Assembly (NCBI GenBank): GCA_002401695.1
Contig: NVTV01000024.1
Span: 1 to 39,523 of the forward strand
Length of the DNA: 39,523 nucleotides
Direction: 5' to 3'
From: Alphaproteobacteria bacterium
Lineage (GTDB): Bacteria; Pseudomonadota; Alphaproteobacteria; Micavibrionales; Micavibrionaceae
Below are positions 1 through 7,222 of this stretch, piece after piece. Both the position numbers and the translations under genes were made by a program. The notes beneath the pieces were generated by a model. It saw only the letters and a program-made list of their open reading frames with translations. It made no database searches and was not told the origin of the DNA. Position 1 is the first letter of the stretch, and every line of letters starts with the position of its first letter.

Positions 1-107
<107 letters not shown>

Positions 108-211
108 TTAGTTATGCCCACAATCTCGGGCCGGTTACGCCCCTTATGCAGGAGCCAAATTCTCTTCTCATGTAATGTCCCAAACCCGAATAACAAGCTT
201 AGCACAAATTC

Positions 212-285
212 TGGAGCGGGTAGCGGGAATCGAACCCGCATAATCAGCTTGGAAGGCTGTTGCACTACCATTGTGCTATACCCGC
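212..285 (-). tRNA. tRNA-Gly (anticodon TCC)
   Basis: On the minus strand the acceptor stem GCGGGTA pairs with TACCCGC, the T-arm contains GGTTCGATTCC, and the anticodon loop CTTCCAA places TCC as the anticodon. The CCA end is encoded (214-212). It is 74 nt including CCA. It lies 21 bp downstream of tRNA-Tyr and upstream of tuf on the same strand, so the three may be co-transcribed. Confidence 0.95.
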
Positions 286-306
286 ATTCTCCGGTTTTGA
301 CAAAAG

Positions 307-392
307 TGGTGGAGAGGATTGGATTCGAACCAATGTACACATACGTGATCAGATTTACAGTCTGACGCCTTTAACCACTCGGCCACCTCTCC
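307..392 (-). tRNA. tRNA-Tyr (anticodon GTA)
   Basis: On the minus strand the acceptor stem GGAGAGG pairs with CCTCTCC, followed by A and an encoded CCA. The anticodon loop ACTGTAAA gives GTA. The 86-nt length reflects the long variable arm of class II tRNAs, as expected for bacterial tRNA-Tyr. It is the first of the tRNA-Tyr, tRNA-Gly, tuf series and is divergent from rlmB. Confidence 0.95.
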
Positions 393-552
393 TACTTTTG
401 TCTCACCTAACTCGCTGTCAATTCACGCCTGTAAAACGTGCAGCAAAAAAACCCTCCACTTCAAACAAAAAACACTCTGAAAATGGTAAAGCCATGTTAT
501 AGCTAAACCACACAGAGGTAATTGTTCCTAAATCTGGAGCCGGAATATAGAG

Positions 553-1515
553 ATGTCAAACACAACACGCAATAGTAATTACCCACAAAAAAGCAGAAAA
601 AACACAAATAATTCTGCCCCTTCGCGCCACAAGGGCGAACAGCCCTCTAATGGCCTCAAAAATAAGGGTTTTAAGGCCCATAAATCAAGAAATATGCGTC
701 CAGATCGCTCGAAGGGCATGAAAACGCATGGGGACATTACCGCTCCACGTGCGAATCGGGGTCACAAAAACTCTGCGAACAGTAACGGAAATGCGAAAGG
801 GCACTGGATTTGGGGCCATCATGCGGCAGAATCCGCCCTCGCAAACCCCAAACGCAGCTTTCATAAAATCCTCATGACCCCTAAATGTGCAGGTCGGCTG
901 AAGATCAATCCAACGCAACCCTACCGCAAAACCCAAATCCAGATCGTCACCCCCGCCGAGATCGACGCGCTGCTGCCCGAAGGGGCCGTACACCAAGGCG
1001 TCGCCCTGTCTTGCGCCCCCCTACCCTCGCACGACCTCGAAACCATCACCGAGGAAACCAAAGGCCTGATTATCGTCCTCGACCAGATCACAGACCCGCA
1101 CAATGTCGGGGCTATTTTCAGACTGGCCCGCGCCTTTAACGCCAAGGGCATCATAATGCAGTCCCGCAACGCCCCGCCGCTGGCAGGCGCCGTCACAAAA
1201 GTCGCCGTCGGCACCGTAGAAACCGTCCCGCATGTGCTCGTCACCAATATTGCCAATACCTTGCTCGAACTACAAAAAATGAATTGGCGCATTACCGGTC
1301 TCGCCGGTGAAGCCAAGATCAATTTGCAACAGGCCTTCACCAATTCAGACGCTGAAGTCGTGGTCTTGGGCGCCGAAGGCCCGGGCCTGCGCAAACGGGT
1401 ACGTGATTGTTGTGATCAGCTTGCCAAAATCCCTATGCCCGGTGGAGCCGAAAGCCTAAACGTGTCCACCGCCGCCGCCATTGCGCTGTATGAAGCCGTA
1501 CGGGATCAAAATTAG
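553..1515 (+). CDS. rlmB: 23S rRNA 2'-O-methyltransferase, RlmB/SpoU family
   Basis: A SPOUT-class (SpoU) enzyme that uses S-adenosylmethionine to methylate a ribose in 23S rRNA (Gm2251 for E. coli RlmB). The conserved C-terminal motifs are all present: motif 1 around DQITDPHNVGAIFR, motif 2 VVLGAEGPGLRKRV and motif 3 IPMPGGAESLNVSTAAAIAL, which together form the knotted SAM site. The substrate-binding domain begins near GHHAAESALANP at about residue 88. The first roughly 85 residues are a Lys/Arg/Asn/Ser-rich tail without predicted fold, so the protein is 320 residues against about 250 for the family. A GGAA lies 7 nt before the ATG at 553. The exact target nucleotide is inferred; TrmH-type tRNA methylation is less likely given the N-terminal domain. 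Confidence 0.9.
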   Translation: MSNTTRNSNYPQKSRKNTNNSAPSRHKGEQPSNGLKNKGFKAHKSRNMRPDRSKGMKTHGDITAPRANRGHKNSANSNGNAKGHWIWGHHAAESALANPKRSFHKILMTPKCAGRLKINPTQPYRKTQIQIVTPAEIDALLPEGAVHQGVALSCAPLPSHDLETITEETKGLIIVLDQITDPHNVGAIFRLARAFNAKGIIMQSRNAPPLAGAVTKVAVGTVETVPHVLVTNIANTLLELQKMNWRITGLAGEAKINLQQAFTNSDAEVVVLGAEGPGLRKRVRDCCDQLAKIPMPGGAESLNVSTAAAIALYEAVRDQN

Positions 1516-1566
1516 ACATCCGTTCTTCAGGCCGATTATCATATTTATGATGGCAAAAAACGAAAA

Positions 1567-1590
1567 AGGCCGCCCTGTAAAGGACGGCCT
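1567..1590. terminator. Bidirectional intrinsic terminator
   Basis: AGGCCGCCCT (1567-1576) and AGGACGGCCT (1581-1590) form a 10-bp hairpin with one G-U pair and a GTAA loop. On the minus strand it is followed by TTTTT. On the plus strand the tail is the weaker CTTATAATTT. It sits between the convergent rlmB and DUF805 genes and probably stops transcription from both, better in the minus direction. Confidence 0.8.
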
Positions 1591-1655
1591 CTTATAATTT
1601 CATCAAATATCATGGGTGCTGTAACAACCCATGAATAAAGAGCGGCAAACCCAAA

Positions 1656-2141
1656 CTAGGCTGGCCCGTATTGATTTTCTTCAGGATCATGCGAGAGGAA
1701 CTTATTGACCAAAAAAGCAACGCCATAACTAACAACCGAGCTGGAAATTGCACTGGGCAGAGCCAACTTTTTAGTCAACTCGCCTGCTAACGCAAGAACC
1801 TCTGTAAGATCACCGGATGTAGACGCCGCATCCATTGCTTGTTTCACATCAGGCGCAAATGTGGACTGCACGAAATTACCAACGAAATACGAAACACCGA
1901 TAAACACAACCAGGATAGCCAACACCAGCCAGCCGGATTTGCCTGCATCATGGAGGCGCTTGATATAGAGAACAATCCAGCACCAATACAAAATCAATCC
2001 CAACATGCCCACCATCATCAATTTAGGATGCGCCAACGGTAACAGTGTCAAAATCGCGCTAATAACAATCAAAACGATGACGCCGCGCATAAAGTCTGTC
2101 GAATTTATACGCCCTTTTGGCGAAAACAATAAATTCATCAT
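1656..2141 (-). CDS. DUF805 family inner-membrane protein
   Basis: A small integral membrane protein of the DUF805 (YhaH-like) family, whose biochemical role is unknown. The family hallmarks are visible: an N-terminal FSPKGRINSTDFMRG segment, then hydrophobic helices (about VIVLIVISAILTLLPL, MMVGMLGLILYWCWIVLYI and LVLAILVVFIGVSYFVG) and the RLHDAGKSGW motif between helices. I place the start at the ATGATG at 2141 because GGGAGAG lies 6 nt upstream; an in-frame ATG at 2156 would be 5 codons longer but lacks a ribosome site. The C-terminal part (about residues 110-161) is predicted to be another hydrophobic segment after a more polar stretch. It converges on rlmB and is separated from it by a terminator. 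The family call is firm; the function is unknown. Confidence 0.85.
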   Translation of the reverse strand: MMNLLFSPKGRINSTDFMRGVIVLIVISAILTLLPLAHPKLMMVGMLGLILYWCWIVLYIKRLHDAGKSGWLVLAILVVFIGVSYFVGNFVQSTFAPDVKQAMDAASTSGDLTEVLALAGELTKKLALPSAISSSVVSYGVAFLVNKFLSHDPEENQYGPA

Positions 2142-2248
2142 AAATTTCTCTCCCATAAGTTTTATTTAAGCACAAACCCTATGCGTTACTAAATATGAAA
2201 ACAAGGCATAATATAGTGCGGTCTTACGGGAGAAATTACGCAGACAGG

Positions 2249-3988
2249 CTATGGGGCACCCCCGAAGCGCGCCGACCATTGCTCCACATCTGCGTCCTCG
2301 ATTTTGGCAAACAAAACATCCGGTGCCACAACAGCAAGACCGTGCGGAAGAGCATCCAAAATCGCTGTCACGACAACCTTCCAGTCCGCGTCACTATTCT
2401 CGGCGCCAAAACCCCATGTCCGGTTATTTTGCGGAATATTCAAAGCTGCCAAAATTTTCTCCGCGGCGTCAGGCACAATCGGTTGTGCCAAAATGCCGAA
2501 CAAAGCTGCCAGATTCAGGCCGACACGGACACCAATCGCGGCCGCATCCACATCGGTTTTATAATGTGTCCAAGGCGCGGCCTGGGTCAGATACTCATTC
2601 CCCGCCGCCCAGATCGCGCGGGTTTCTGCCGCCGCTTTACGAAACTCCATCGCTTCGTAATATGCGATTAATTTTGGCAAGCGCTCGGACAACTCTGCCA
2701 CAATCCAGTCTTCCGGTGCGCCCCATTCCCCACCGCTTGGCACTTTGCCCTCGAACTTAGCGCCCGCATACTTCGTAATCCGGTTGATAAAATTACCCAA
2801 CACATTGGCCAGATCCGAATTGATCCGCGCCTGAAAATCCTCGAACGTAAAGCCGGCATCTGAGCCTTCCGGCGCATTGGCGATCAAATGCCAACGCCAA
2901 TAATCGGACGGGGCCAAAGCCAGCGCCTGATCCATAAACACACCCCGGTTCTGGCTCGTAGAGAACTTGCCCCCATACCATGTGACCCAGTTAAAGGCTT
3001 TCAACTTATCAACCAGTTTCCACGGCTCGCCCGAGCCAATAAGCGTCGTCGGGAAAGACAGGGTATGAAAAGCAACATTATCCTTGCCCATAAATTCAAC
3101 ATAGCTGACATCGTCTGCGCCCTGATCTGTGCGCCACCAACACGCCCAGTCATTGCCGGTTTCCGCCGCCCAATCCTTGGTCGCCGCCATATATGCAATC
3201 GGAGCGTCAAACCAGACATAGAAAACCTTGTTCTCGAACCCTTCGCGTACTTTACCCTGATACGCCACCGGAATGCCCCAGCTTAAATCACGGGTAATCG
3301 AACGATCCCGAAGCCCCTCGTCCAGCCATTTATACGCGATAGATTTGGCAAGATTGGGCCAGCCCTCGGCTGCGTCAATCCAACTGCGCAACCGGTCCGC
3401 CATCAAAGATTGTTTCAGATACAGATGATTGGTATCGCGCACCTCGACATTACGGGACCCCGACACCGCCGAATACGGATCAATAAGATCTATCGGGTCA
3501 AGCAAGCGCCCACAATTATCGCACTGATCCCCACGCGCCTTTTCATACTCACAAGTTGGACATGTCCCTTCCACATAGCGGTCTGGTAAAAACCGGTCAT
3601 CATCAATGGAATACACCTGCTGCGACACCCGCTCTTCGATCAGGCCTTCCTGTTCCAGACGGTGTGCCAAATGCTGGGTCAGTTCATGGTTGCTCTGCGT
3701 GGACGAACGACCAAAATAATCAAAGCTCAGTTTGAAATCAGCCCCGGCCTGTTTTTGCGCTTCGTGCATTTGGTCACAGTATTCAGACACGGACACCCCT
3801 GCCTTTTGCGCCGCCAACTCGGCCGGCGTACCATGCTCATCCGTTGCACATATATAAAGCACCTCATGGCCCAGCAAACGCATCGCACGCGCATAGACAT
3901 CGCCTGGCAACATCGATCCTGCCAGATTGCCCAAATGCTTCACCCCGTTAATATAGGGAAGTGCCGATGTAATCAGGATGCGCGTCAT
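2249..3988 (-). CDS. metG: Methionyl-tRNA synthetase
   Basis: Class I aminoacyl-tRNA synthetase that charges tRNA-Met with methionine in the cytosol. Visible in order: the HIGH-type signature HLGN at residues 18-21 after ITSALPYINGVK; a zinc knuckle with four cysteines at C143, C146, C156 and C159; the catalytic-domain stretch PYSAVSGSRNVEVR; WFDAPIAYMAATKDW; a KMSKS-type loop in the form KFSTS at 341-345; and an anticodon-binding helical domain to the end. At 579 residues it lacks the C-terminal tRNA-binding (Trbp111-like) domain present in longer bacterial forms. The ATG at 3988 is preceded by GGAAA about 8 nt upstream. It is a chromosomal housekeeping gene close to the ICE insertion point. 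The KFSTS loop, with Thr in place of the second Lys, is unusual but I do not think it signals loss of activity. Confidence 0.95.
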   Translation of the reverse strand: MTRILITSALPYINGVKHLGNLAGSMLPGDVYARAMRLLGHEVLYICATDEHGTPAELAAQKAGVSVSEYCDQMHEAQKQAGADFKLSFDYFGRSSTQSNHELTQHLAHRLEQEGLIEERVSQQVYSIDDDRFLPDRYVEGTCPTCEYEKARGDQCDNCGRLLDPIDLIDPYSAVSGSRNVEVRDTNHLYLKQSLMADRLRSWIDAAEGWPNLAKSIAYKWLDEGLRDRSITRDLSWGIPVAYQGKVREGFENKVFYVWFDAPIAYMAATKDWAAETGNDWACWWRTDQGADDVSYVEFMGKDNVAFHTLSFPTTLIGSGEPWKLVDKLKAFNWVTWYGGKFSTSQNRGVFMDQALALAPSDYWRWHLIANAPEGSDAGFTFEDFQARINSDLANVLGNFINRITKYAGAKFEGKVPSGGEWGAPEDWIVAELSERLPKLIAYYEAMEFRKAAAETRAIWAAGNEYLTQAAPWTHYKTDVDAAAIGVRVGLNLAALFGILAQPIVPDAAEKILAALNIPQNNRTWGFGAENSDADWKVVVTAILDALPHGLAVVAPDVLFAKIEDADVEQWSARFGGAP

Positions 3989-4145
3989 AATATTATTTCC
4001 GTTCTTTTACGTTTATCTATAGCTTTGGCCCATGGTTTCAAGCGCGAAATTTGCACCTCTCCCCTCTCTATGATATGAAATTGGCATAAGGCCGAAACGG
4101 CCACAATCAAAAACCACTACATTAAAATCATTCAGGGGGAATATT

Positions 4146-4586
4146 ATGCCAAAAATTTTTGGAACAAGCTTATTAGGAATACTACTGGCGACGGTCGCTT
4201 TTTTCATGGTTGGCGCCCTATTTTACGGCGCCCTATTTGGTGAACAATGGATGGCATCAAACAATCTGACAGAAGCCACCACCACCGCCATCATGGAAAA
4301 CCAGGGTCTAATGTTTTGGGTGTGGGCTCTCCTTATCCCACTGCTACAAGTGCTTGGCATTGCCTATGTGATAAACCATGCCGGCGCATCCAAATTGCTC
4401 ACCTGTATTAAAATCGGTGCCACGATTGCCGTCCTTTTCGCCTTGCCCGTACTCGCGTATGACCATTTATATGCAGGAAAAGCCCTCATGGCCCTTAAAA
4501 TCGATTTCGGGCATGTTCTGGTTGGCTACATTGTCGCCTCCGCCGTCCTCAGTTTCTTTCGTGGCAAAGACGCAATAGGAAATTGA
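4146..4586 (+). CDS. Membrane protein, DUF1761-like
   Basis: A 146-residue protein with four predicted membrane helices: about residues 7-28 (LLGILLATVAFFMVGALFYG), 58-78 (WVWALLIPLLQVLGIAYVI), 90-105 and 125-140. The first helix runs into FYGALFGEQWM, which matches the Y-x-x-LFGxxW signature I associate with the DUF1761 family; no enzymatic function is known for it. The ATG at 4146 has a strong AGGGGGAA ribosome site 5-6 nt upstream. It is the last protein gene before tRNA-Thr and stands alone, divergent from metG. The family assignment is from pattern memory; the function is unknown. Confidence 0.65.
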   Translation: MPKIFGTSLLGILLATVAFFMVGALFYGALFGEQWMASNNLTEATTTAIMENQGLMFWVWALLIPLLQVLGIAYVINHAGASKLLTCIKIGATIAVLFALPVLAYDHLYAGKALMALKIDFGHVLVGYIVASAVLSFFRGKDAIGN

Positions 4587-4621
4587 TACAAAGAACACAG
4601 CACGCCTGTGAATACGTATGT

Positions 4622-4652
4622 TTTAGAGCGCTCATAAACTGGGCGCTCTAAA
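4622..4652 (+). terminator. Hairpin after the DUF1761-like gene, possible terminator
   Basis: TTTAGAGCGCTCA (4622-4634) and TGGGCGCTCTAAA (4640-4652) pair over 13 positions with one G-U wobble around a 5-nt loop. It lies 35 bp after the stop of the upstream gene and before tRNA-Thr. There is no clear U-tract after it, so termination is likely but not certain. Confidence 0.5.
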
Positions 4653-4732
4653 TATTGCAAAAAACTGCATTTACAGGCTTGCAATTTCCGCATGGGCGCA
4701 GTAACACCCGTCCGCTAAGACGTTTCACGTCT

Positions 4733-4808
4733 GCCCCTATAGCTCAGCTGGTAGAGCACCTGATTTGTAATCAGGGGGTCCGCGGTTCGAGTCCGTGTGG
4801 GGGCACCA
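4733..4808 (+). tRNA. tRNA-Thr (anticodon TGT)
   Basis: The acceptor stem GCCCCTA pairs with TGGGGGC, followed by A and an encoded CCA at 4806-4808. The D-arm is AGCTCAGCTGGTAGAGC, the anticodon arm CTGATTTGTAATCAG carries TGT, and the T-arm is GCGGTTCGAGTCCGT. It is 76 nt with CCA. Everything to its right belongs to a conjugative element, so its 3' end is the likely attachment site. Confidence 0.97.
4780..4808 (+). other. Candidate left attachment site (attL) in tRNA-Thr 3' end
   Basis: Tyrosine-recombinase ICEs and prophages usually integrate in the T-arm and 3' end of tRNA genes and leave a direct repeat of this stretch at the far end. The chromosome-to-element transition falls here: housekeeping genes lie to the left, and an excisionase-like gene, DUF736 and trb genes follow. 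I searched the window by eye for a second copy of the GGGGGCACCA end and found none, so the right end must lie outside. The exact core is not determinable from one end. Confidence 0.55.
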
Positions 4809-4872
4809 TTTTTCTCTTATAATTCAATGAGATAGCAGGTTTCATAATTTTCAAAAATTGCAATAATATTCC

Positions 4873-4894
4873 TAGTAAGCACATAGTAAGCACA
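4873..4894. repeat. Two tandem copies of an 11-bp repeat near the element end
   Basis: TAGTAAGCACA occurs at 4873-4883 and again immediately at 4884-4894, 65 bp inside the element from the end of tRNA-Thr. Short direct repeats at this place often serve as arm-type binding sites for an integrase or excisionase. That role is inferred; only the repeat is seen. Confidence 0.5.
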
Positions 4895-5090
4895 GTTTTT
4901 TTGTCTGCGAAATGCAATGCTGACGAAATTATAATTTAAAATTGTTTGAACCCAAAAAATTATTTTCGTGGATAAGTGCGTGAATACTCGTTCCCACTCG
5001 TAAGTAGACCGAATCAAAAAGGCCGCTCACGATTAACGAAGCAGCCCTCAGCGCCACTAAAGCACTCGACTTAGACATTCACATTTGCCT

Positions 5091-5306
5091 TTAATAGCTA
5101 GATGTTGAAGTCGCCGCTCCATTCGACATAAATATTTCTAGGTCTGCCTGCCTATACCTCACGGACCTTCCCATCTTGATAAACACTGGGCCGCCGCCGT
5201 GGCAACGCCATTTGTTGAGGGTAGAGCGAGCAAGGCCAAGATACATTGCAGCTTGTTCGACTGTAAGTAACATTACACTGGGCTTTATTCTGTTCATGGT
5301 ATCCAT
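5091..5306 (-). CDS. AlpA/excisionase-like helix-turn-helix protein
   Basis: A 71-residue DNA-binding protein of the HTH_17 / excisionase (AlpA-like, MerR-type winged helix) family. The domain covers most of the chain: LLTVEQAAMYLGLARSTLNKWR (about 13-34) is the helix-turn-helix, followed by the wing GGGPVFIKMGRSVRYRQADLEIFM. The start ATG at 5306 has GGAG 8 nt upstream; a second ATG two codons on is possible. It is the protein gene nearest the integration end, which fits a role as a recombination directionality factor or a regulator of transfer. It follows the DUF736 gene on the same strand, with a hairpin between. The fold is clear; whether it acts in excision or as a repressor is open. Confidence 0.75.
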   Translation of the reverse strand: MDTMNRIKPSVMLLTVEQAAMYLGLARSTLNKWRCHGGGPVFIKMGRSVRYRQADLEIFMSNGAATSTSSY

Positions 5307-5339
5307 ATTAATCTCCTTTATATCGTGACTAAAACAGTC

Positions 5340-5365
5340 ATTGGCATGGTGCCAACCATGCCAAT
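5340..5365. promoter_or_regulatory. Perfect 10-bp inverted repeat between DUF736 and the HTH gene
   Basis: ATTGGCATGG (5340-5349), a 6-nt loop TGCCAA, then CCATGCCAAT (5356-5365). The arms are perfect. It sits between the stop of the DUF736 gene (5377) and the start of the HTH gene (5306). On the minus strand there is no immediate U-run, so an operator for a dimeric regulator, or an attenuator before the HTH gene, is as likely as a terminator. The half-site TTGGCATG recurs in the inverted repeat at 35186-35355. Confidence 0.6.
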
Positions 5366-5376
5366 TTTACAGATTG

Positions 5377-5688
5377 CTATTTTGACTTAGGCCGTGACCA
5401 AACGAGGTCTGCGCCGTCGTCATGGTCAAACAAGGCGGCGTTCACGGGTTTGGATAGCATGGGCCCGTCGAGCAGCACTTTGAGATAATCTAACGGCTCG
5501 TCACCGTCTTTGGTTTCTTTCCAGGCTACGCCGAAGTCGCTGCGGCCCGACTTGATGAAATAGTCGGGGCTATCTTCGTTTTTCTTATTGTCGTTGGCGA
5601 CAAATTTAACTTTGTGGGTCATGCTTAGGGTGGCGATTGTGCCTTCATAACCTGTCTTTGTTTGTTTAAATGTACCTATAGTAGCCAT
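5377..5688 (-). CDS. DUF736 family protein (first copy)
   Basis: A 103-residue DUF736 protein, a small family almost always found in conjugative elements and plasmids of Proteobacteria, of unknown function. Family features seen: MATIGTFKQTKTGYEGTIATL at the start, a VKFVANDNKK strand, PDYFIKSGRSDFGVAWKE, then the terminal YLKVLLDGPMLSKPVNAALF and LVWSR. AGGAG precedes the ATG at 5688 by about 8 nt. It follows DUF2274 at the end of the trb operon. A diverged second copy lies at 34791-35114, so DUF736 genes bracket the visible backbone. Confidence 0.9.
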   Translation of the reverse strand: MATIGTFKQTKTGYEGTIATLSMTHKVKFVANDNKKNEDSPDYFIKSGRSDFGVAWKETKDGDEPLDYLKVLLDGPMLSKPVNAALFDHDDGADLVWSRPKSK

Positions 5689-5724
5689 GATAAATTCTCC
5701 TAAATTGGCTTTGATGAAACAGCT

Positions 5725-5949
5725 TTAAGCTAGCTCGCGCTTGGCTTTCTTAAATCCGTGGTCACTGGCTAGAAAGCCGGCGAGCATGGACGGGATAAGC
5801 GCGCCTACGGGCTGTTTCTCACCGTAAGTTTGCTCATAGATTTTGGCATAGGTTTTTAGATCACCCATAAGGTCAGGTGGTAATGACACCGATAGTTTTG
5901 CTGGTTTCATATCTGGCAGTTTTGCTAGTTTTAAATTTGGTTTGGTCAC
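5725..5949 (-). CDS. DUF2274 family protein
   Basis: A 74-residue protein of the DUF2274 family, regularly encoded right after trbI in Trb-type conjugation operons; its function is unknown. Seen: KPAKLSVSLPPDLMGDLKTYAKIYEQTYG, ALIPSMLAGFLASDHGFKKAKREL, the usual family pattern with a possible ribbon-helix-helix-like beginning. I choose the GTG at 5949 as start because AGGAGA lies 6 nt before it; a longer reading from an ATG at 6066 would overlap trbI by about 100 nt in another frame and has no family support. It lies 13 bp after the trbI stop. Confidence 0.85.
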   Translation of the reverse strand: MTKPNLKLAKLPDMKPAKLSVSLPPDLMGDLKTYAKIYEQTYGEKQPVGALIPSMLAGFLASDHGFKKAKRELA

Positions 5950-5962
5950 TTTTTTCTCCTTT

Positions 5963-7222
5963 TCAGTTTTGGTAAGGTTTGAGGATAAGGTCTTTGGATA
6001 CGATGATTGAGAACCGCCAACCGGGACGAACGCTGAGTGTTGGCTGGATATTGAGACTACGTTCAATAATCCGCTGCCCTGCTATATTGGCCGTATCCTG
6101 CCCTGCGTTTTGTAGGGCGCGTGCAAGCCTGCCTTCATCATCTGAGGACAATTCGGAGCCAATACTCAATAATGATGACAACACTGCGCCCTTCATGAAC
6201 TGCCAAGTATGGCGATCCACTTTGTCTTTCAGCCCTGCAAAGCCTTGGCCGTCAACGGCGGGTAGATTATCAAGTTGAATGGAATTACCGTTCGGGAAGA
6301 TAATCCGTGTCCACGCAACAAGGGCGCGGCTTTGACCATAAGCAATGACGCTATCATAACGGCCAAGCAGTCTTGCCCCTTGCGGGATCAATAAATACTC
6401 ACCCGTCACCGTGTCGTAAACATTCTCGGTAACCTGACCAATCACTTGTCCCGGTAGATCAGAATTCAGCCCTGTCACCAGACTAGCCGGTATCAATGTC
6501 CCCGCCATAATCTGGTATGGTGATTTTGGGGATTGCAGGACGTATGGGTTATATATCTCCCCTGCCGACTGCCCAAGAAATGCGGACTTACTATTTTGAT
6601 AAGCAGGCGCAGCATTAAACTCCGCATTACCGATTATCGGGTCACCATAGCTGGCCATCATATTAACATTGGCAAGGTTAGAATACGCTTGCTCTAGCTG
6701 TGTATCCATTTGCGCGAATTGATCTGGCGCTTGGGCAGCGCTTCTTTGATTAGAACCAACAGAAAAGAAAAGCCCCGACTCTCGCGCTTCATCGCGTTTG
6801 CTCGGCGCAGGCGCAGGCCTATACGCTGCTTGCTGAGTATAGGGCTGCCTAGGTGGCGCACCCTTTGGCACATACTGAAATGGATTATCCAGTTCTGCTA
6901 CTGGTACGCCGCCTTGCTTGGCTTCTAGGAACGCTGCCCCTAAATCCCCAGGCAATGGTGGTCCGAGTTTTGGGCGCATATCTGCGTATGTTTTAGGGAG
7001 CATGTCTAGTGCATCTGTCATCGGTTTATGGCTGACATTATAAAGCTGGCTTGACCGATCATTATCGCCGTAATCCGGTGATTGTAGCGCAAAGGCTAAA
7101 GCTGCGAAGAGTGCTGCACTTAATGCCGTGCCGCCAAGGATCAACGCCTTGCGGCTAAACCGTTTGACGGGTTTTGGCTTGGCGCGAATGGTAAGATCAG
7201 GATTGTTGGCCGTGTCGCTCAT
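5963..7222 (-). CDS. trbI: TrbI/VirB10 outer-membrane core component of the mating channel
   Basis: VirB10-like protein that spans the envelope and forms the core of the conjugative type IV secretion channel with TrbG and TrbH-like lipoproteins. A cytoplasmic N-terminus (KPKPVKRFSRK) precedes one inner-membrane helix at about residues 26-46, a proline-rich linker (about 115-145) and a C-terminal beta-barrel domain with IPASLVTGLNSDLPGQVIGQV, LLIPQGARLLGRYDS, IFPNGNSIQLDNLPAVDGQGFAGL and a final SIIVSKDLILKPY. Its length of 419 residues is normal. The ATG at 7222 overlaps the trbG stop (ATGA), which indicates translational coupling. Confidence 0.95.
   Translation of the reverse strand: MSDTANNPDLTIRAKPKPVKRFSRKALILGGTALSAALFAALAFALQSPDYGDNDRSSQLYNVSHKPMTDALDMLPKTYADMRPKLGPPLPGDLGAAFLEAKQGGVPVAELDNPFQYVPKGAPPRQPYTQQAAYRPAPAPSKRDEARESGLFFSVGSNQRSAAQAPDQFAQMDTQLEQAYSNLANVNMMASYGDPIIGNAEFNAAPAYQNSKSAFLGQSAGEIYNPYVLQSPKSPYQIMAGTLIPASLVTGLNSDLPGQVIGQVTENVYDTVTGEYLLIPQGARLLGRYDSVIAYGQSRALVAWTRIIFPNGNSIQLDNLPAVDGQGFAGLKDKVDRHTWQFMKGAVLSSLLSIGSELSSDDEGRLARALQNAGQDTANIAGQRIIERSLNIQPTLSVRPGWRFSIIVSKDLILKPYQN

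Noticed and set aside
4817..5017. 66-residue open frame on the minus strand just inside the element
   Set aside because: No domain, no ribosome site, composition unlike coding DNA; overlaps the tandem repeat. Not a recognisable integrase remnant.
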